From Phycisphaeraceae bacterium (GTDB taxonomy: Bacteria > Planctomycetota > Phycisphaerae > Phycisphaerales > UBA1924), in assembly GCA_019636795.1 (NCBI GenBank), contig JAHBWW010000005.1:124001-188000 (forward strand): a stretch of DNA of 64,000 nucleotides, in the 5' to 3' direction. Below, piece after piece: positions 33,274 to 44,312 of the stretch. Numbering within the stretch: position 1 is the first letter of the stretch; each line of letters begins with the position of its first letter. Under the pieces are notes generated by a model. That model saw nothing but the letters and a program-made list of their open reading frames with translations, had not been told where the DNA came from and searched no databases. A program made the position numbers and the translations under genes.

Positions 33274-33311
33274 CTTCAGCAAGGAAATGAACCGACCGGG
33301 TGAAACTCGTC

Positions 33312-33384
33312 TCAACGGCGAACTCTGCTGGGGCTAGCCAAAAGCACTGGCCAACCTGATCGCTCCTGAACCCGGAACGGGAAC
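33312..33384 (-). pseudogene. Possible relic of a PEP-CTERM tail, frameshifted
   Basis: On the minus strand one frame reads VPVPGSGAIRLASAFG then a stop. The +1 frame of the same bases ends WPVLLASPSRVRR then a stop. Joined by one frameshift they give the Pro-Gly start, hydrophobic helix and Arg-rich end of a PEP-CTERM signal, and the hairpin at 33254-33273 follows. The sequence upstream does not look like a secreted protein. Chance resemblance is quite possible. Confidence 0.2.
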
Positions 33385-33628
33385 ACAAGGCTTCAGATTC
33401 GACTCGCTGCAAGGCCAGGGCCTCGGGCGAGTGTGTTGACGCGGGTTGTTTGACTGCGAGGCGCTAGGCACTTTCGAATCATGCAGACAAGATGCCTGAT
33501 CGAACGCACAAATGCAAGGGCATTTGAAACACGCTTGGCGAAGATGGGCAGATTGGATGCTGTGTGCTGGCGCAGGTGGCGAAGCGGCAACGAGATCCGG
33601 ATTCTGGGACGCGTACAGGCGCGCGTTA

Positions 33629-35740
33629 TCACCCTCGCACGATGCGCCATCCGACTCCAGCCAGCAGCACTCCGAGGGGCAGTCCGGCAAGGATCAGCCA
33701 TTGCAGACGTGCGGCCATGGCGGGCGACATGGCTTGAACGGTGGGCACATTTCCGGACGCTGCGCTTCGTGCGATCAGATCGTCAGCAAAAGCGAGCCAT
33801 GCAATCGAGGCGTCGAGCAGTTCAAGATTGCCCGGATTGATGGCGATGAGTCGACCATCGACAGCGCGGCGGGGCTGCGCGACGCGATCGAGCGCCCATC
33901 CGTTGGATCCGATGCAGATCACGCGCTGTTCTTGGCCCGCAAGCGTGCGCTCGGCTGCGACGGCGAGCGTGTAGGAATCGCGCCGTTGATCTCGGCCTTC
34001 ATCGAACTTTGCCAAGACATCGGCTGCGGCAGCGGTCGGCTGTGCCTGCCAGAGCCCGATCCACTGTGTTTCCATCCATCGCGAGTTTGAACCGGGCGCT
34101 TCGAGGAGTGTGACGGTTTGCACATCATCGCGTGAGTCGGTTTCGATCGCGATGGGCCAGAGGAGTTGGGTCGAAAGGGCTGCGATGGCTCGTTGAATCG
34201 GATGTTCGCCCGCGCTGCCTGGAGTTGTGAGCGTGGTTGCGATGGCTCGCCCTCGGTCGGTGACTTGTTCTGTCACGATGGGTGTGCCGGTATTCGGGCG
34301 CAGGCCGAAGGGCGCGAGCGCAGCCGCGATGGGGTCGGCATCCCCGAAGGTGGGAAAAACTGAAGGATTCAGCGAGAGGAGAATCGATTGGCCACCGTCG
34401 ATGAGGTCGGTCACGACGCGCGCAAGGGCTGTTGCGCGGCGGGCACCGGTGAGGTTTGCGTCGCCGCCCGCGCTGGATGCGGCACTGTTGGGAGAGATGA
34501 TGAAATAGACGCGAGGCCTGCGCCCGGCAGGGTCGAGTTTGTCCAGTGTCGGGTGATCGGGCGCGGCGACGATGGCCCACTCGAGCACGTCAACGCTGCG
34601 CGAGCGGGCGCGATCGATCAATTGCTCGAAGACAGGTGTCTTCATGACGAAAGGCTCGACTTCGGCGTGGACGATGATGAGGATCGGCTGGTGAGGCAGC
34701 GTGAGCGAAGCGAGTGCGACGGTGAGCAGGTCTTCGGCTCGGCGTGCGACTTCGCCCCCGACTCCGACGTGCGCCGCGACAAGGCCGTCGATGGAGGGCA
34801 GAAGCGCGTCGCGGTCGATCGCGGTGATGCCGACATCGGGCGGGCCGATGACGAGCAACGCTTCGCCCAGTGCCAGGGCGGATGCCACGCGAAAGACCGC
34901 TGGGCGAGGGAGTCGGGCCAGGGTGTCGGCCTCGGTGGCGATCAGGTCGCGTGCGCGAAGGAGTTCGCGCGCGCGGGGTGCAGCCTCCTGCCGTGCGGCC
35001 TGTGGCATCGTCTCGGTCGCACCAAATCGGCCGAGTTCGGTCCCGAGCATCGACAACTGATCTTCGATGCGGTCGAGGTCGGTGGCGATGCGGTCGCGAA
35101 TGGTGGCGGTGTCAGGCAGCATGCCATCCTGCGTGGCTAGTTCCTGATCGATAAGATCTGCGATGCGGCTGAGATCTTGCGCTGCGATGCGCGAGAGGGA
35201 AGCTCCATTCTGCAACAGGCGGCGCACGGTGTTTGCATCGGGCCGATCGGTTGGCACGGCTAGCGCGGCACTCTCGATGCCGGCTGAAACGGATTCGAGA
35301 TCGACAGCAGTGGTGCGAAAGTTGGCTGCAGATTCGGTCAACCGTTGCGATTGGCGCTCGATGATCGGCCGATCGCGCTCACGGAGTTGATGGACAAGGG
35401 CTTCGAACTGCGCCTTGCCGCGGCTGGTGCCGACATCGACGGACTGAAAGTGGATGTTCTCGTTCGTTCGTGCCAGGCCTGAGAGCAGATCGACGATCGC
35501 GTCGTACGACTTTTGATCCACGCGTGAACGATCGACTGCGAAGACGAGGTCGAATCGCCCCGGCAGGCGTTCGATCAGACGACTTGTGCGCGGGCTGAGC
35601 TGGTGTTGCCCGGTGAGGGTCAGGTCGTAGCGTGTGCGCGTCTGAAGTGCGATGAGATTCATCAGCACCACCGCGAGCAGGATCGCGGCGACAACGATCA
35701 ATGTTGAACTCCATGCGCTCAGGCGTCGGTTGCGGAGCAT
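33629..35740 (-). CDS. GldG-like membrane-anchored protein of an ABC system
   Basis: A 703-residue protein with an N-terminal helix (STLIVVAAILLAVVLMNLIA) and a C-terminal helix (WLILAGLPLGVLLAGVGWRI), and a large periplasmic part between them. LTLTGQHQLSPRTSRLIERL right after the first helix is the typical beginning of GldG-like proteins, and LVFAVDRSRVDQKSYDAIVDLL matches their first domain. A long coiled-coil at about 130-240 and RPRVYFIISPNSAA follow. The ATG at 35740 is chosen: GGAGG lies 8 nt upstream and the stop of the permease overlaps it (TGATG). It forms a unit with the permease and ATPase upstream; its substrate is unknown. Confidence 0.78.
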   Translation of the reverse strand: MLRNRRLSAWSSTLIVVAAILLAVVLMNLIALQTRTRYDLTLTGQHQLSPRTSRLIERLPGRFDLVFAVDRSRVDQKSYDAIVDLLSGLARTNENIHFQSVDVGTSRGKAQFEALVHQLRERDRPIIERQSQRLTESAANFRTTAVDLESVSAGIESAALAVPTDRPDANTVRRLLQNGASLSRIAAQDLSRIADLIDQELATQDGMLPDTATIRDRIATDLDRIEDQLSMLGTELGRFGATETMPQAARQEAAPRARELLRARDLIATEADTLARLPRPAVFRVASALALGEALLVIGPPDVGITAIDRDALLPSIDGLVAAHVGVGGEVARRAEDLLTVALASLTLPHQPILIIVHAEVEPFVMKTPVFEQLIDRARSRSVDVLEWAIVAAPDHPTLDKLDPAGRRPRVYFIISPNSAASSAGGDANLTGARRATALARVVTDLIDGGQSILLSLNPSVFPTFGDADPIAAALAPFGLRPNTGTPIVTEQVTDRGRAIATTLTTPGSAGEHPIQRAIAALSTQLLWPIAIETDSRDDVQTVTLLEAPGSNSRWMETQWIGLWQAQPTAAAADVLAKFDEGRDQRRDSYTLAVAAERTLAGQEQRVICIGSNGWALDRVAQPRRAVDGRLIAINPGNLELLDASIAWLAFADDLIARSAASGNVPTVQAMSPAMAARLQWLILAGLPLGVLLAGVGWRIVRG

Positions 35741-36462
35741 CAGCGCCACCTCCGCATCGCCAGCACGCCCGCAGCAAGCGTGACGAACAGCCCGATCAGG
35801 CTTGCGAAGTACACCACGTGTGAAGTGTCAACGATCCCGATCGCAAAGTCGCGGACGCGGCGGTCAATTGACAGCGACATGAGCACCTCTGCGACCGGAG
35901 CAGGCGCGAGACTTGCAATCTGTGTTGAAGTCAGCGAAACAAGGATCAGAAACATGAGCGTCGCAAGGAATGCGAGCGTCTGGCTCGAGGTGATTGATGA
36001 AGCGAGGAGTCCGATCGCGATGTACAGCGAGCCGACGAGGATCAGGCCGAGATATCCAGTTGCGATCGGGCCCGGATCGGGGCGTGGATCGCTGAGCCAC
36101 ATCAGAAGGACGGGATAGAGGAGCGTTGGAGCGAGCATGACAAGGAGGAAGAGGACTGCGCCTGCGAACTTGCCCAGAGCCAGCGACCATTCGCTCAGAG
36201 GTGTTGTGCTGAGAATTTCGATTGTTCCAGAGCGATATTCATCAGCCAGAAGCCGCATCGAAACAGCTGGCGCGATGGGCACAAGCAGAAATGCCGAGGC
36301 ACCAAAGAAGTATCGCAGCGTGGCAGCCTCTCCGGGGACGAGCGTGTTGAGCGCGAAGACAAGACCAGTCAGAAAGAGGTACAACGCCAGCACGATCCAT
36401 CCGACCGGTGTGCGGAAGAGCGATCCGAGTTCACGAGCTGCAAGAACCAGCATCACGTTCAT
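35740..36462 (-). CDS. ABC transporter permease, GldF/NosY-like
   Basis: A 240-residue ABC-2-type permease with six hydrophobic segments. It begins MNVMLVLAARELGSLFRTPV, then VGWIVLALYLFLTGLVFALN, and has the ABC-2 motif ADEYRSGTIEILSTTPLSEW, the cytoplasmic loop near the ATPase. Other helices include FLLVMLAPTLLYPVLLMW and FASLIGLFVTLAAGVLAM. The start at 36462 overlaps the ATPase stop (ATGA), and its stop overlaps the GldG-like start. A longer, Arg-rich in-frame start is rejected because it lies wholly inside the ATPase gene. Confidence 0.87.
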   Translation of the reverse strand: MNVMLVLAARELGSLFRTPVGWIVLALYLFLTGLVFALNTLVPGEAATLRYFFGASAFLLVPIAPAVSMRLLADEYRSGTIEILSTTPLSEWSLALGKFAGAVLFLLVMLAPTLLYPVLLMWLSDPRPDPGPIATGYLGLILVGSLYIAIGLLASSITSSQTLAFLATLMFLILVSLTSTQIASLAPAPVAEVLMSLSIDRRVRDFAIGIVDTSHVVYFASLIGLFVTLAAGVLAMRRWR

Positions 36463-37403
36463 GGCTGGCCCCCTGCGCCGGCCCGTTCGGCGAGTTGGAC
36501 GAACACGTCTTCGAGAGTTGGCCAATGCATGCTCAGCTCACGCACTTCGATATTCTGAGCACGAACGAGGCGGGCGACTTCGTCGCGGGCGCTGGCGTGC
36601 GTGATTGCGGCCGAGACCCGCGTCCACCCATCTTCAGAGGCTTGATGGGACACGACCTCGATGCCCGCGACACGCCGCAATGCTTCGGGCAAAACGTCGC
36701 CCGCATTGGCGCGATACTCGACGATCAGCTCTGCAGATCCGGTGCGTGAGAGCGCATCGGGCGAACCATCGGCGCAGAGCTTCCCGCCGACGATCACGAT
36801 AACGCGATCGCAGGTGCGCTCGATCTCGGGCAGGATGTGGCTGGATACGAGCATTGTGCGATCGGTTGCCAGTTCGCGAATGAGGCTTCGGGCGTCACGG
36901 ATCTGTGTCGGATCGAGGCCGTTCGTCGGTTCGTCGAGGATGAGGACCGGTGGGTTGTGGACCAGTGCGGCTGCCAGCCCCACGCGCTGCTTGTACCCCT
37001 TGCTCAGAGTAGAGATCCGCCGGGTCAGCATGGTGCCAATACGGCAGCGGTCGGCGGCTTTGCGGGCGGTGGCCCGGGCATCGCGGCGGCCCAACCCGGT
37101 CAGACGAGCACGGTAATGAATGTAGTCGATCGCGCGCATCTCGGGGTAGACGGGGGCGGACTCGGGAAGATACCCGATCAGACGGCGAGCAGCGAGCGGA
37201 TCGCGAATGGTGTCGTGTCCGCCGATGGAGACAGAGCCCTGATCCGGGCAGAGGAATCCGGTAATCATGCGGATTGTGGTGCTCTTTCCCGCTCCGTTTG
37301 GGCCGAGCAGTCCTGCGACCTGCCCGGGGATGAGCGAGAAGGACACGTCCTGCACGGCCCGTACCTTTCCGAACCGTTTGCAGATGACTTTGGCTTCGAT
37401 CAT
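36459..37403 (-). CDS. ABC transporter ATP-binding protein, GldA/NosF-like
   Basis: A 314-residue ATPase. It has Walker A GLLGPNGAGKSTTIRM, the Q-loop region IGYLPESAPVYPEM, the signature LSKGYKQRVGLAAAL, Walker B VLILDEPTNGLDPTQ and the switch His in MLVSSHILPEIER. A C-terminal extension of about 85 residues (AELIVEYRANAG...) is typical of ABC-2 exporter ATPases. The ATG at 37403 starts at MIEAKVICKRFGKVRAVQDV. It leads the three-gene set with overlapping starts and is divergent from the GAF/receiver protein. Confidence 0.93.
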   Translation of the reverse strand: MIEAKVICKRFGKVRAVQDVSFSLIPGQVAGLLGPNGAGKSTTIRMITGFLCPDQGSVSIGGHDTIRDPLAARRLIGYLPESAPVYPEMRAIDYIHYRARLTGLGRRDARATARKAADRCRIGTMLTRRISTLSKGYKQRVGLAAALVHNPPVLILDEPTNGLDPTQIRDARSLIRELATDRTMLVSSHILPEIERTCDRVIVIVGGKLCADGSPDALSRTGSAELIVEYRANAGDVLPEALRRVAGIEVVSHQASEDGWTRVSAAITHASARDEVARLVRAQNIEVRELSMHWPTLEDVFVQLAERAGAGGQP

Positions 37404-37525
37404 GGCGTACAGACAATATCGGGCTGGAAGTCGTGGAACGTATAGGACCTGTGACGCGAAATGAATGGGCGGGTGCCCACTCGGGCGATACACTGTTGTA
37501 AGTAGACGCAAACCGGGGACCGTTC

Positions 37526-39172
37526 GTGGACATGACCAAGGGCCGTGTCACAGTGATTGCCGAGGGAATGTCACCCGAAGAGGTGTCTCAGTTGCAAACT
37601 GTGCTTGCGGAACAGTATGAAGTGACGACGGCGAACGAAGCGCCAGTGGTGGAACTGATTGCGAACTCGCTTGTGGAGGGGATTGTGCTCTGCGGCGAGC
37701 AGGGGGGGTTGCTCTGGAGCAACAGTTACTTCGGGGCGCTTGATGAGGCAACCCGGGCGCGAATCATCGACGTCTGCAGCGAGGCGATTTCGTGGTTTGT
37801 GAGTCGTGTCGGACAAGGGGAGGTGCCGCTGCGCGACTTGATGTGCAAGTTTGATGTCGGGTCGGAGGATGGCCGCCGGCTGTATGAGGTGTTTGTGACT
37901 CCAGCCAAGCAGCGTGTGGATGAGGGTGCGTTGTGCAACCGCGAGGATGTCTCGCGTGTGGCGGCGGTGCTGCGCGACGTGACGCGCGAGCGGAGCGTGC
38001 AGGCGAAGATGGAGGCGATCGACCGCGCCGGGTATGAACTGGTGCGTCTGGACGCTGAGGCGGTTCGTGCGATGAACTCGATGCAGAGGCTTCAGCTGCT
38101 CGAGAGCAAGATCGTGAGATACATGCGTGAGGTGTTGCACTACGACCACTTCGCAATTTTTCTGATCGAAGAGCGTTCTCGCAAATTGGAATTGGTGATT
38201 TCGACGGGTTTGCCACAGGAAATTCAGCATTTGAATCTGGTCCCCGAAGCCGATGGCTCGGGGATCAGCGGGTTTGTGGCGGCGACGGGTCAGAGTTATA
38301 TCTGTCAGGATGCGCAGTCCGATGAGTTGTTCCTGCCGGGCCTGGTGGGCGCACGGAGTTCGCTGACTGTGCCTCTGCTGCTGCACGATCAGGTGATCGG
38401 GATTATCGACATCGAGTCGCAGCAGCCTCGGGCTTTTGACGAGGAAGATCGGCGTTTTGTTGAAATTTTCGCTCGGCATGTGGCCTTGGCGCTGCACATG
38501 CTCGATCTGCTGGTGGTTGAGCGCTGCGCGACGAACGAGAATGTGACCGGGCGCGTCGAGGGCGAACTGAACGAGCCACTTGACGACATTTTGCACGAAG
38601 TGGAATGGCTTGGAGAATCGGGCAAGGTCTTTGCTCCCGAGGCGGCGGCGCACATCGCGAGGATTCGGGCGGATGTGGAGTCGATCCGTCAGCGTGTCAA
38701 GGAAGTCGCGTCCGGGCCTCAGACTTTGCTGGGCGTGGATCGGGCGCTGGCCGAGCGCACGCAGGATCCGATCCTGATCGGGCGCCGGGTGCTGGTGACT
38801 GATGACGCGCCCAAGATTCGCAAGGTTATCGGCGAAGTGCTCAAGAGTAAGGGTTGCGATGTCACGATTGCTGCCTGCGGCGAAGAGGCAATTCAGGCAC
38901 TGCACACGCGACAGGCCGAGCAGGAGTTGCCGTTCGATCTGGTGATCAGCGACATTCAGATGCCGGATCGCAATGGGTACGAAGTCTTCGCGGCTGCCAA
39001 GGCGGTGAATAGTGAGACTTCGGTGATCCTGATGACAGGATTTGGCTACGACCCGCACCATTCGATCGTGCGAGCGAGTCAGGAAGGCTTGACGGCGGTG
39101 ATTTTCAAGCCGTTCGAGATCGAGGCACTGCTCGAACAGATTCGCAAGGCGCTCGCACCCAAAGCCGACTGA
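37526..39172 (+). CDS. GAF domain response-regulator protein
   Basis: A 548-residue signalling protein. Its N-terminus (about 35-155) looks PAS-like (LVEGIVLCGEQGGLLWSNSY). A GAF domain spans about 190-330 (HYDHFAIFLIEERSRKLELV, then GISGFVAATGQSYICQDAQS and VPLLLHDQVIGIIDIESQQP). A coiled segment follows, and a receiver domain at about 425-545 reads RRVLVTDDAPKIRKVIGEVL, VISDIQMPDRNGYE with the phospho-acceptor Asp, ILMTGFG and VIFKPFEIEALLE with the conserved Lys. No kinase or output domain is seen; it may work by protein contact. It is divergent from the Gld-type ABC genes. Confidence 0.82.
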   Translation: MDMTKGRVTVIAEGMSPEEVSQLQTVLAEQYEVTTANEAPVVELIANSLVEGIVLCGEQGGLLWSNSYFGALDEATRARIIDVCSEAISWFVSRVGQGEVPLRDLMCKFDVGSEDGRRLYEVFVTPAKQRVDEGALCNREDVSRVAAVLRDVTRERSVQAKMEAIDRAGYELVRLDAEAVRAMNSMQRLQLLESKIVRYMREVLHYDHFAIFLIEERSRKLELVISTGLPQEIQHLNLVPEADGSGISGFVAATGQSYICQDAQSDELFLPGLVGARSSLTVPLLLHDQVIGIIDIESQQPRAFDEEDRRFVEIFARHVALALHMLDLLVVERCATNENVTGRVEGELNEPLDDILHEVEWLGESGKVFAPEAAAHIARIRADVESIRQRVKEVASGPQTLLGVDRALAERTQDPILIGRRVLVTDDAPKIRKVIGEVLKSKGCDVTIAACGEEAIQALHTRQAEQELPFDLVISDIQMPDRNGYEVFAAAKAVNSETSVILMTGFGYDPHHSIVRASQEGLTAVIFKPFEIEALLEQIRKALAPKAD

Positions 39173-39189
39173 ACAATCGTGGAGTGAGT

Positions 39190-40125
39190 TCAGGCATTGC
39201 GCCATGCCACGAGCGTTCGAGGCAGTCCGTCATCGTCGCGCAGAATCTGGGGCGATGTCAGGAGAGGGTGGTTCTGCGCGATGCGCAGGACAGTATCTGC
39301 GGTCCTGGTCGCGATCTCGATGGCGAGTAAGCCGCCGGGTCGAAGGAGTGGCGGAGCGTGGGCAATGATGGGGGCCACGAAGTCGAGTCCTTCGGTCCCG
39401 CCGCGAAGCGCCGTTGTCGGTTCATGATTGCGGACGTGCGGGGCGACATCATCCCATTCGGAGTCAGGAATGTACGGCGGATTGGCCACAAGCGCTCCGA
39501 GCGATGCTTTGTTGCCAGCGACGGGATGGTTGAGCAGCGGTTCGAGGAGGTCGCCGCAGATCGTGTCGATGCGATCAGCGACGGCGTGTCGCTCGGCGTT
39601 CTGGCGTGCAACTTCGAGGGCGCTTGGCGAGAGGTCTGTGGCCATGATGCGGGCATGCTGAAGGTGCCTGGCGATGGCGACGGCGATGCACCCCGAGCCG
39701 GTGCAGACATCGGCGATCAGAAGTGCGTCGCCTTCGTGTCCGCCGAAGCCCGGTCGGCCACGGGCATGCTGAATGACCTGCTCAACAATGATGGCGGTGC
39801 AAGGCCTGGGAATAAGAACACGACGATCGACGTGCATGGGGAGGCCAAAAAACCATGCTTCGCCGATAAGATACTGAATCGGTTCGTGGGCCAGGGCACG
39901 CGCGACAAGTTCGCGTAGCGATTGTCGTTCGATGGGCGTGGCAGGGCGATCGGAATCCATGTACAGGCGCAGGCGGTCACACCCAATGACATGGCACAGG
40001 AGCATCTCGGCGCAGAGGCGAGGCGACTCGACGCCTCTTTGAGTGAACGTGTCGTTCATCCACGAGAGCAGGCGACGCGTTGTCCAGACCGAGTTTGGAC
40101 CGCTCTGTGCGACACTCACGATCAA
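39190..40125 (-). CDS. prmC: Peptide chain release factor N5-glutamine methyltransferase
   Basis: PrmC methylates the Gln of the GGQ motif in release factors RF1 and RF2. The 311-residue enzyme has an N-terminal helical domain (RRLLSWMNDTFTQRGVESPR), the SAM-binding VCTGSGCIAVAIARHLQ, and the hallmark ALVANPPYIPDSEWDDV with the NPPY motif. A FVAPIIAHAPPLLRPGGLLA segment and C-terminal GLPRTLVAWRNA follow. The start is unsure: TTG at 40125 or GTG at 40119 or 40113 are all possible. It lies 24 bp after rpoD on the same strand and is probably co-transcribed. Confidence 0.93.
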   Translation of the reverse strand: MIVSVAQSGPNSVWTTRRLLSWMNDTFTQRGVESPRLCAEMLLCHVIGCDRLRLYMDSDRPATPIERQSLRELVARALAHEPIQYLIGEAWFFGLPMHVDRRVLIPRPCTAIIVEQVIQHARGRPGFGGHEGDALLIADVCTGSGCIAVAIARHLQHARIMATDLSPSALEVARQNAERHAVADRIDTICGDLLEPLLNHPVAGNKASLGALVANPPYIPDSEWDDVAPHVRNHEPTTALRGGTEGLDFVAPIIAHAPPLLRPGGLLAIEIATRTADTVLRIAQNHPLLTSPQILRDDDGLPRTLVAWRNA

Positions 40126-40149
40126 GAGTGTATGCGGGAAATGGGAGAT

Positions 40150-42066
<1,917 letters not shown>

Positions 42067-42137
42067 GAATGAACCTTGCGGGAGCGGGACTCGCATGGAG
42101 GCCCGAAACGAACCTGCAACACGGTATGTCGGTCAGG

Positions 42138-43988
42138 TCAGGTGGGGCGCTTCATTCTCCAGGGATTTGCGCGAGCACTGGTCGGGAGTCGCTCGCGCGA
42201 CTGACGGAGGCGATCGAGGCGCTGCTGGAGTGCATCGGTCGAATCGCCGGTTGGGGGCCGATCGGTTGGGGATGAGTGGTGATCGGCCCAGAGGGTCGAG
42301 AGGCAATGTTCAAAAAGTGTGCGCACACGATCCATGTTCCGTTCGGTCTGTGTCTCGGTTGCGGTGGCAAGACCGATGGCGGCGGCCTGCACCTCGGGAC
42401 GATGCTCGGCGTCGAGGACGGCTTCGAGCGATGGATCCTGCCCGCTCCGCATGAGCCCCATGATGCAGTCGGCCAGCATGGCAATGGTCGGGGTGTCGAA
42501 CCGCTCGCCCGTCGGCAGGAGCGCCAGGTCCTGTGCGTGTGCGCGCCAAAGTTTCGGCTCGATCAGCAGGCAGCCAAGCAGAGCGTGTGGCGCAGGGAGG
42601 GCGCGGCCGGGCTGGGACCAGTTGGTCGCGCTCTCCTCGGGGGCTTGACGCGGCTTGCGTGCACGTGCGCTCGGGAGGGTGTCGGTGAGGGTCTTGTGAT
42701 CGAGGCCCGTGATTTCGTGCAGGCGTCGCATGATGAGCGCACGCTTGCGTGGTTCCAGATTTGTGAGGCCGAGGTCGGCCAGATGCTTGATTTCTTCGGT
42801 CAACGCCTTGTTGAGCGCGGATGGCCCCTTGCCTGCCCACGCCAGACGGATGCGGTCGAAGCGGTATTCGAGCAGCGGCGTGCCCAGATCGAGCGCGGCT
42901 TTGAGGGTGGCGGGGCCATCGGTGCGAGCGAGCAACTCGTCGGGATCCTTGGCGTCGGTGTGGGATGAAAGCGTGGCGATGCGCACGTCGATATCTTCGT
43001 TGAAGAACACATCAATGGCGCGATCTGCGGCTTTGGTTCCGGCTTGGTCGCCGTCGAAGAGCAGAACGATTTCGTCGCACAATCGTCGCAGCGTGCGTGC
43101 GTGGCCGATGGTCAGTGCGGTGCCGAGTGTGCCGACAACGTTGGTGAAACCGGCCTGGTGGCATGCGATGACATCGGTATAGCCTTCGACGATGACGGCG
43201 CGGCCCTCGCGCTGGATCGAACGGGCGGCCTGGCGCAGGCCATAGAGCGTATCGGACTTGTGAAACAGTGGCGATTCGGCTGAGTTGAGATACTTGGGTT
43301 GATCGTTGTCGTCGATGCGCCGAGCGCCGAACGCGATGACGCGCCCCATCTGATCGTGGATCGGGAACATCAGGCGGTCCCGGAACGTGTCGTAGAATCC
43401 GCCCGCATCTCGTTTTTTGAGCAGATGAGCAGCGACGAACAGTTCCTCGGAACGTGCGAGTGATTGGACCTTGAGCAGGAATCCATCGAATCTTTGCGGG
43501 GCAGCACCGAGTTCGAACTCCTGAACCATCTGCGCGCTGATTCCGCGACGGTCGATGAGCGTGCGAGCCCGCTCGCCATGCTCGGCGTGGGCGAGGATGG
43601 CGCGGAAAAAAATGTGTGCAATGCCGTTGGCTTCAGCGATGCTGTTCGAGTCGAATCCATCGCGTTCGGTCGCGGCCTGTTTTGCGGTCGCGGGTTTAAG
43701 TTCGATTCCCGCGCGCTGAGCGAGGTATTCGAGTGCCGGGCGGAACTCCATGCGGTGGAATTTCTGCACAAACGAGAAGACATCGCCTCCGGTGCCGCAG
43801 GCGTGGCAGTAAAAGATGTCCTTGTGCGGGATGACGGCCATGGAGGGCGTGTGGTCGTCATGGAATGGGCACAGGCCTACAAACTCGCGCCCGCGAGGGC
43901 GAAGCGCGACGTGCTGGCCGACAATGTCAACGATGTTCGATGCGTCACGGACGCGCTGCTTGTCATCGTCTCTAAGGTCCGAACTCAT
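42138..43988 (-). CDS. dnaG: DNA primase
   Basis: DnaG makes RNA primers for lagging-strand synthesis. The 616-residue protein has the N-terminal CHC2 zinc finger (FVGLCPFHDDHTPSMAVIPH, then IFYCHACGTGGDVFSFVQ), the core (FPIHDQMGRVIAFGARRIDD), and the Toprim domain: GRAVIVEGYTDVIACHQAG and EIVLLFDGDQAGTKAADRAI with the catalytic acidic residues. The C-terminal helicase-binding region is less conserved and ends in an Arg-rich tail. The ATG at 43988 has CGAGGG 6 nt upstream; a GTG at 43994 is the alternative. rpoD lies 71 bp downstream. Confidence 0.95.
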   Translation of the reverse strand: MSSDLRDDDKQRVRDASNIVDIVGQHVALRPRGREFVGLCPFHDDHTPSMAVIPHKDIFYCHACGTGGDVFSFVQKFHRMEFRPALEYLAQRAGIELKPATAKQAATERDGFDSNSIAEANGIAHIFFRAILAHAEHGERARTLIDRRGISAQMVQEFELGAAPQRFDGFLLKVQSLARSEELFVAAHLLKKRDAGGFYDTFRDRLMFPIHDQMGRVIAFGARRIDDNDQPKYLNSAESPLFHKSDTLYGLRQAARSIQREGRAVIVEGYTDVIACHQAGFTNVVGTLGTALTIGHARTLRRLCDEIVLLFDGDQAGTKAADRAIDVFFNEDIDVRIATLSSHTDAKDPDELLARTDGPATLKAALDLGTPLLEYRFDRIRLAWAGKGPSALNKALTEEIKHLADLGLTNLEPRKRALIMRRLHEITGLDHKTLTDTLPSARARKPRQAPEESATNWSQPGRALPAPHALLGCLLIEPKLWRAHAQDLALLPTGERFDTPTIAMLADCIMGLMRSGQDPSLEAVLDAEHRPEVQAAAIGLATATETQTERNMDRVRTLFEHCLSTLWADHHSSPTDRPPTGDSTDALQQRLDRLRQSRERLPTSARANPWRMKRPT

Positions 43989-44312
43989 GCACACCCTCGT
44001 TTGAAAGGCAACGCCGCGATGCGAGCGGCGGTTCCGACAGTTGAGACTTCAGACGCGAACTGGCGCGTGCGCGCCGAATCCTGCTTGGCGAAGCGCCAAG
44101 GCCGTTTTCTTCAGCCGGTTGTCAAATCGCCACATGCGTGTGAGCGACTCGCGGTATCATCCTCGCCGAGCGAGATCCGCGAAGGCCAAAGGTGAGGGCG
44201 CTCGGAATCCGCCAACGGATAGGCTAGCACGGTACCTCATGGAATCAAACTGGCTTCGACAGGGTCACAGCAGAGAGACTTGCAGACGGCCTGCAATGGA
44301 GAGAAATGGCAG
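43989..44312. other. 324-bp region between divergent dnaG and acyP
   Basis: Carries the promoters for both directions presumably, though no convincing -35/-10 pair was found. It holds a hairpin at 44084-44100 followed by TTTTCTT. No gene or RNA was recognised. Confidence 0.5.
44084..44111 (+). terminator. Terminator-like hairpin with no obvious gene upstream
   Basis: CTTGGCG (44084-44090) and CGCCAAG (44094-44100) form a perfect 7-bp stem with an AAG loop; GCCG and then TTTTCTT (44105-44111) follow. On the plus strand it would stop transcription coming from the dnaG side towards acyP. It may be an attenuator, the end of a small RNA, or chance. Confidence 0.35.

Larger units (their letters stand above)
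33216..33628 (-). other. 413-bp intergenic region
   Basis: No convincing gene was found. It holds the GC-rich hairpin at 33254-33273 and, on the minus strand, a possible relic of a PEP-CTERM tail at 33312-33384. Short ORFs on both strands here lack a ribosome-binding site and recognisable homology. Nothing else seen. Confidence 0.5.

Noticed and set aside
33481-33840. Plus-strand ORF of 119 codons beginning in the gap after the PrpD-like gene
   Set aside because: It runs into the antisense of the GldG-like gene, has no Shine-Dalgarno, and its protein is Arg/Ala-rich with no family look.
37571-39205. Long minus-strand ORF (544 codons) opposite the GAF/receiver gene
   Set aside because: The plus strand has well-formed GAF and receiver domains; the reverse product has no recognisable motif.
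44240-44300. TGGCTTCGACAGGGTC, like the start of a tmRNA
   Set aside because: No alanyl-acceptor stem, tag reading frame or TtCG-type 3' end follows within the next bases; acyP begins at 44313.
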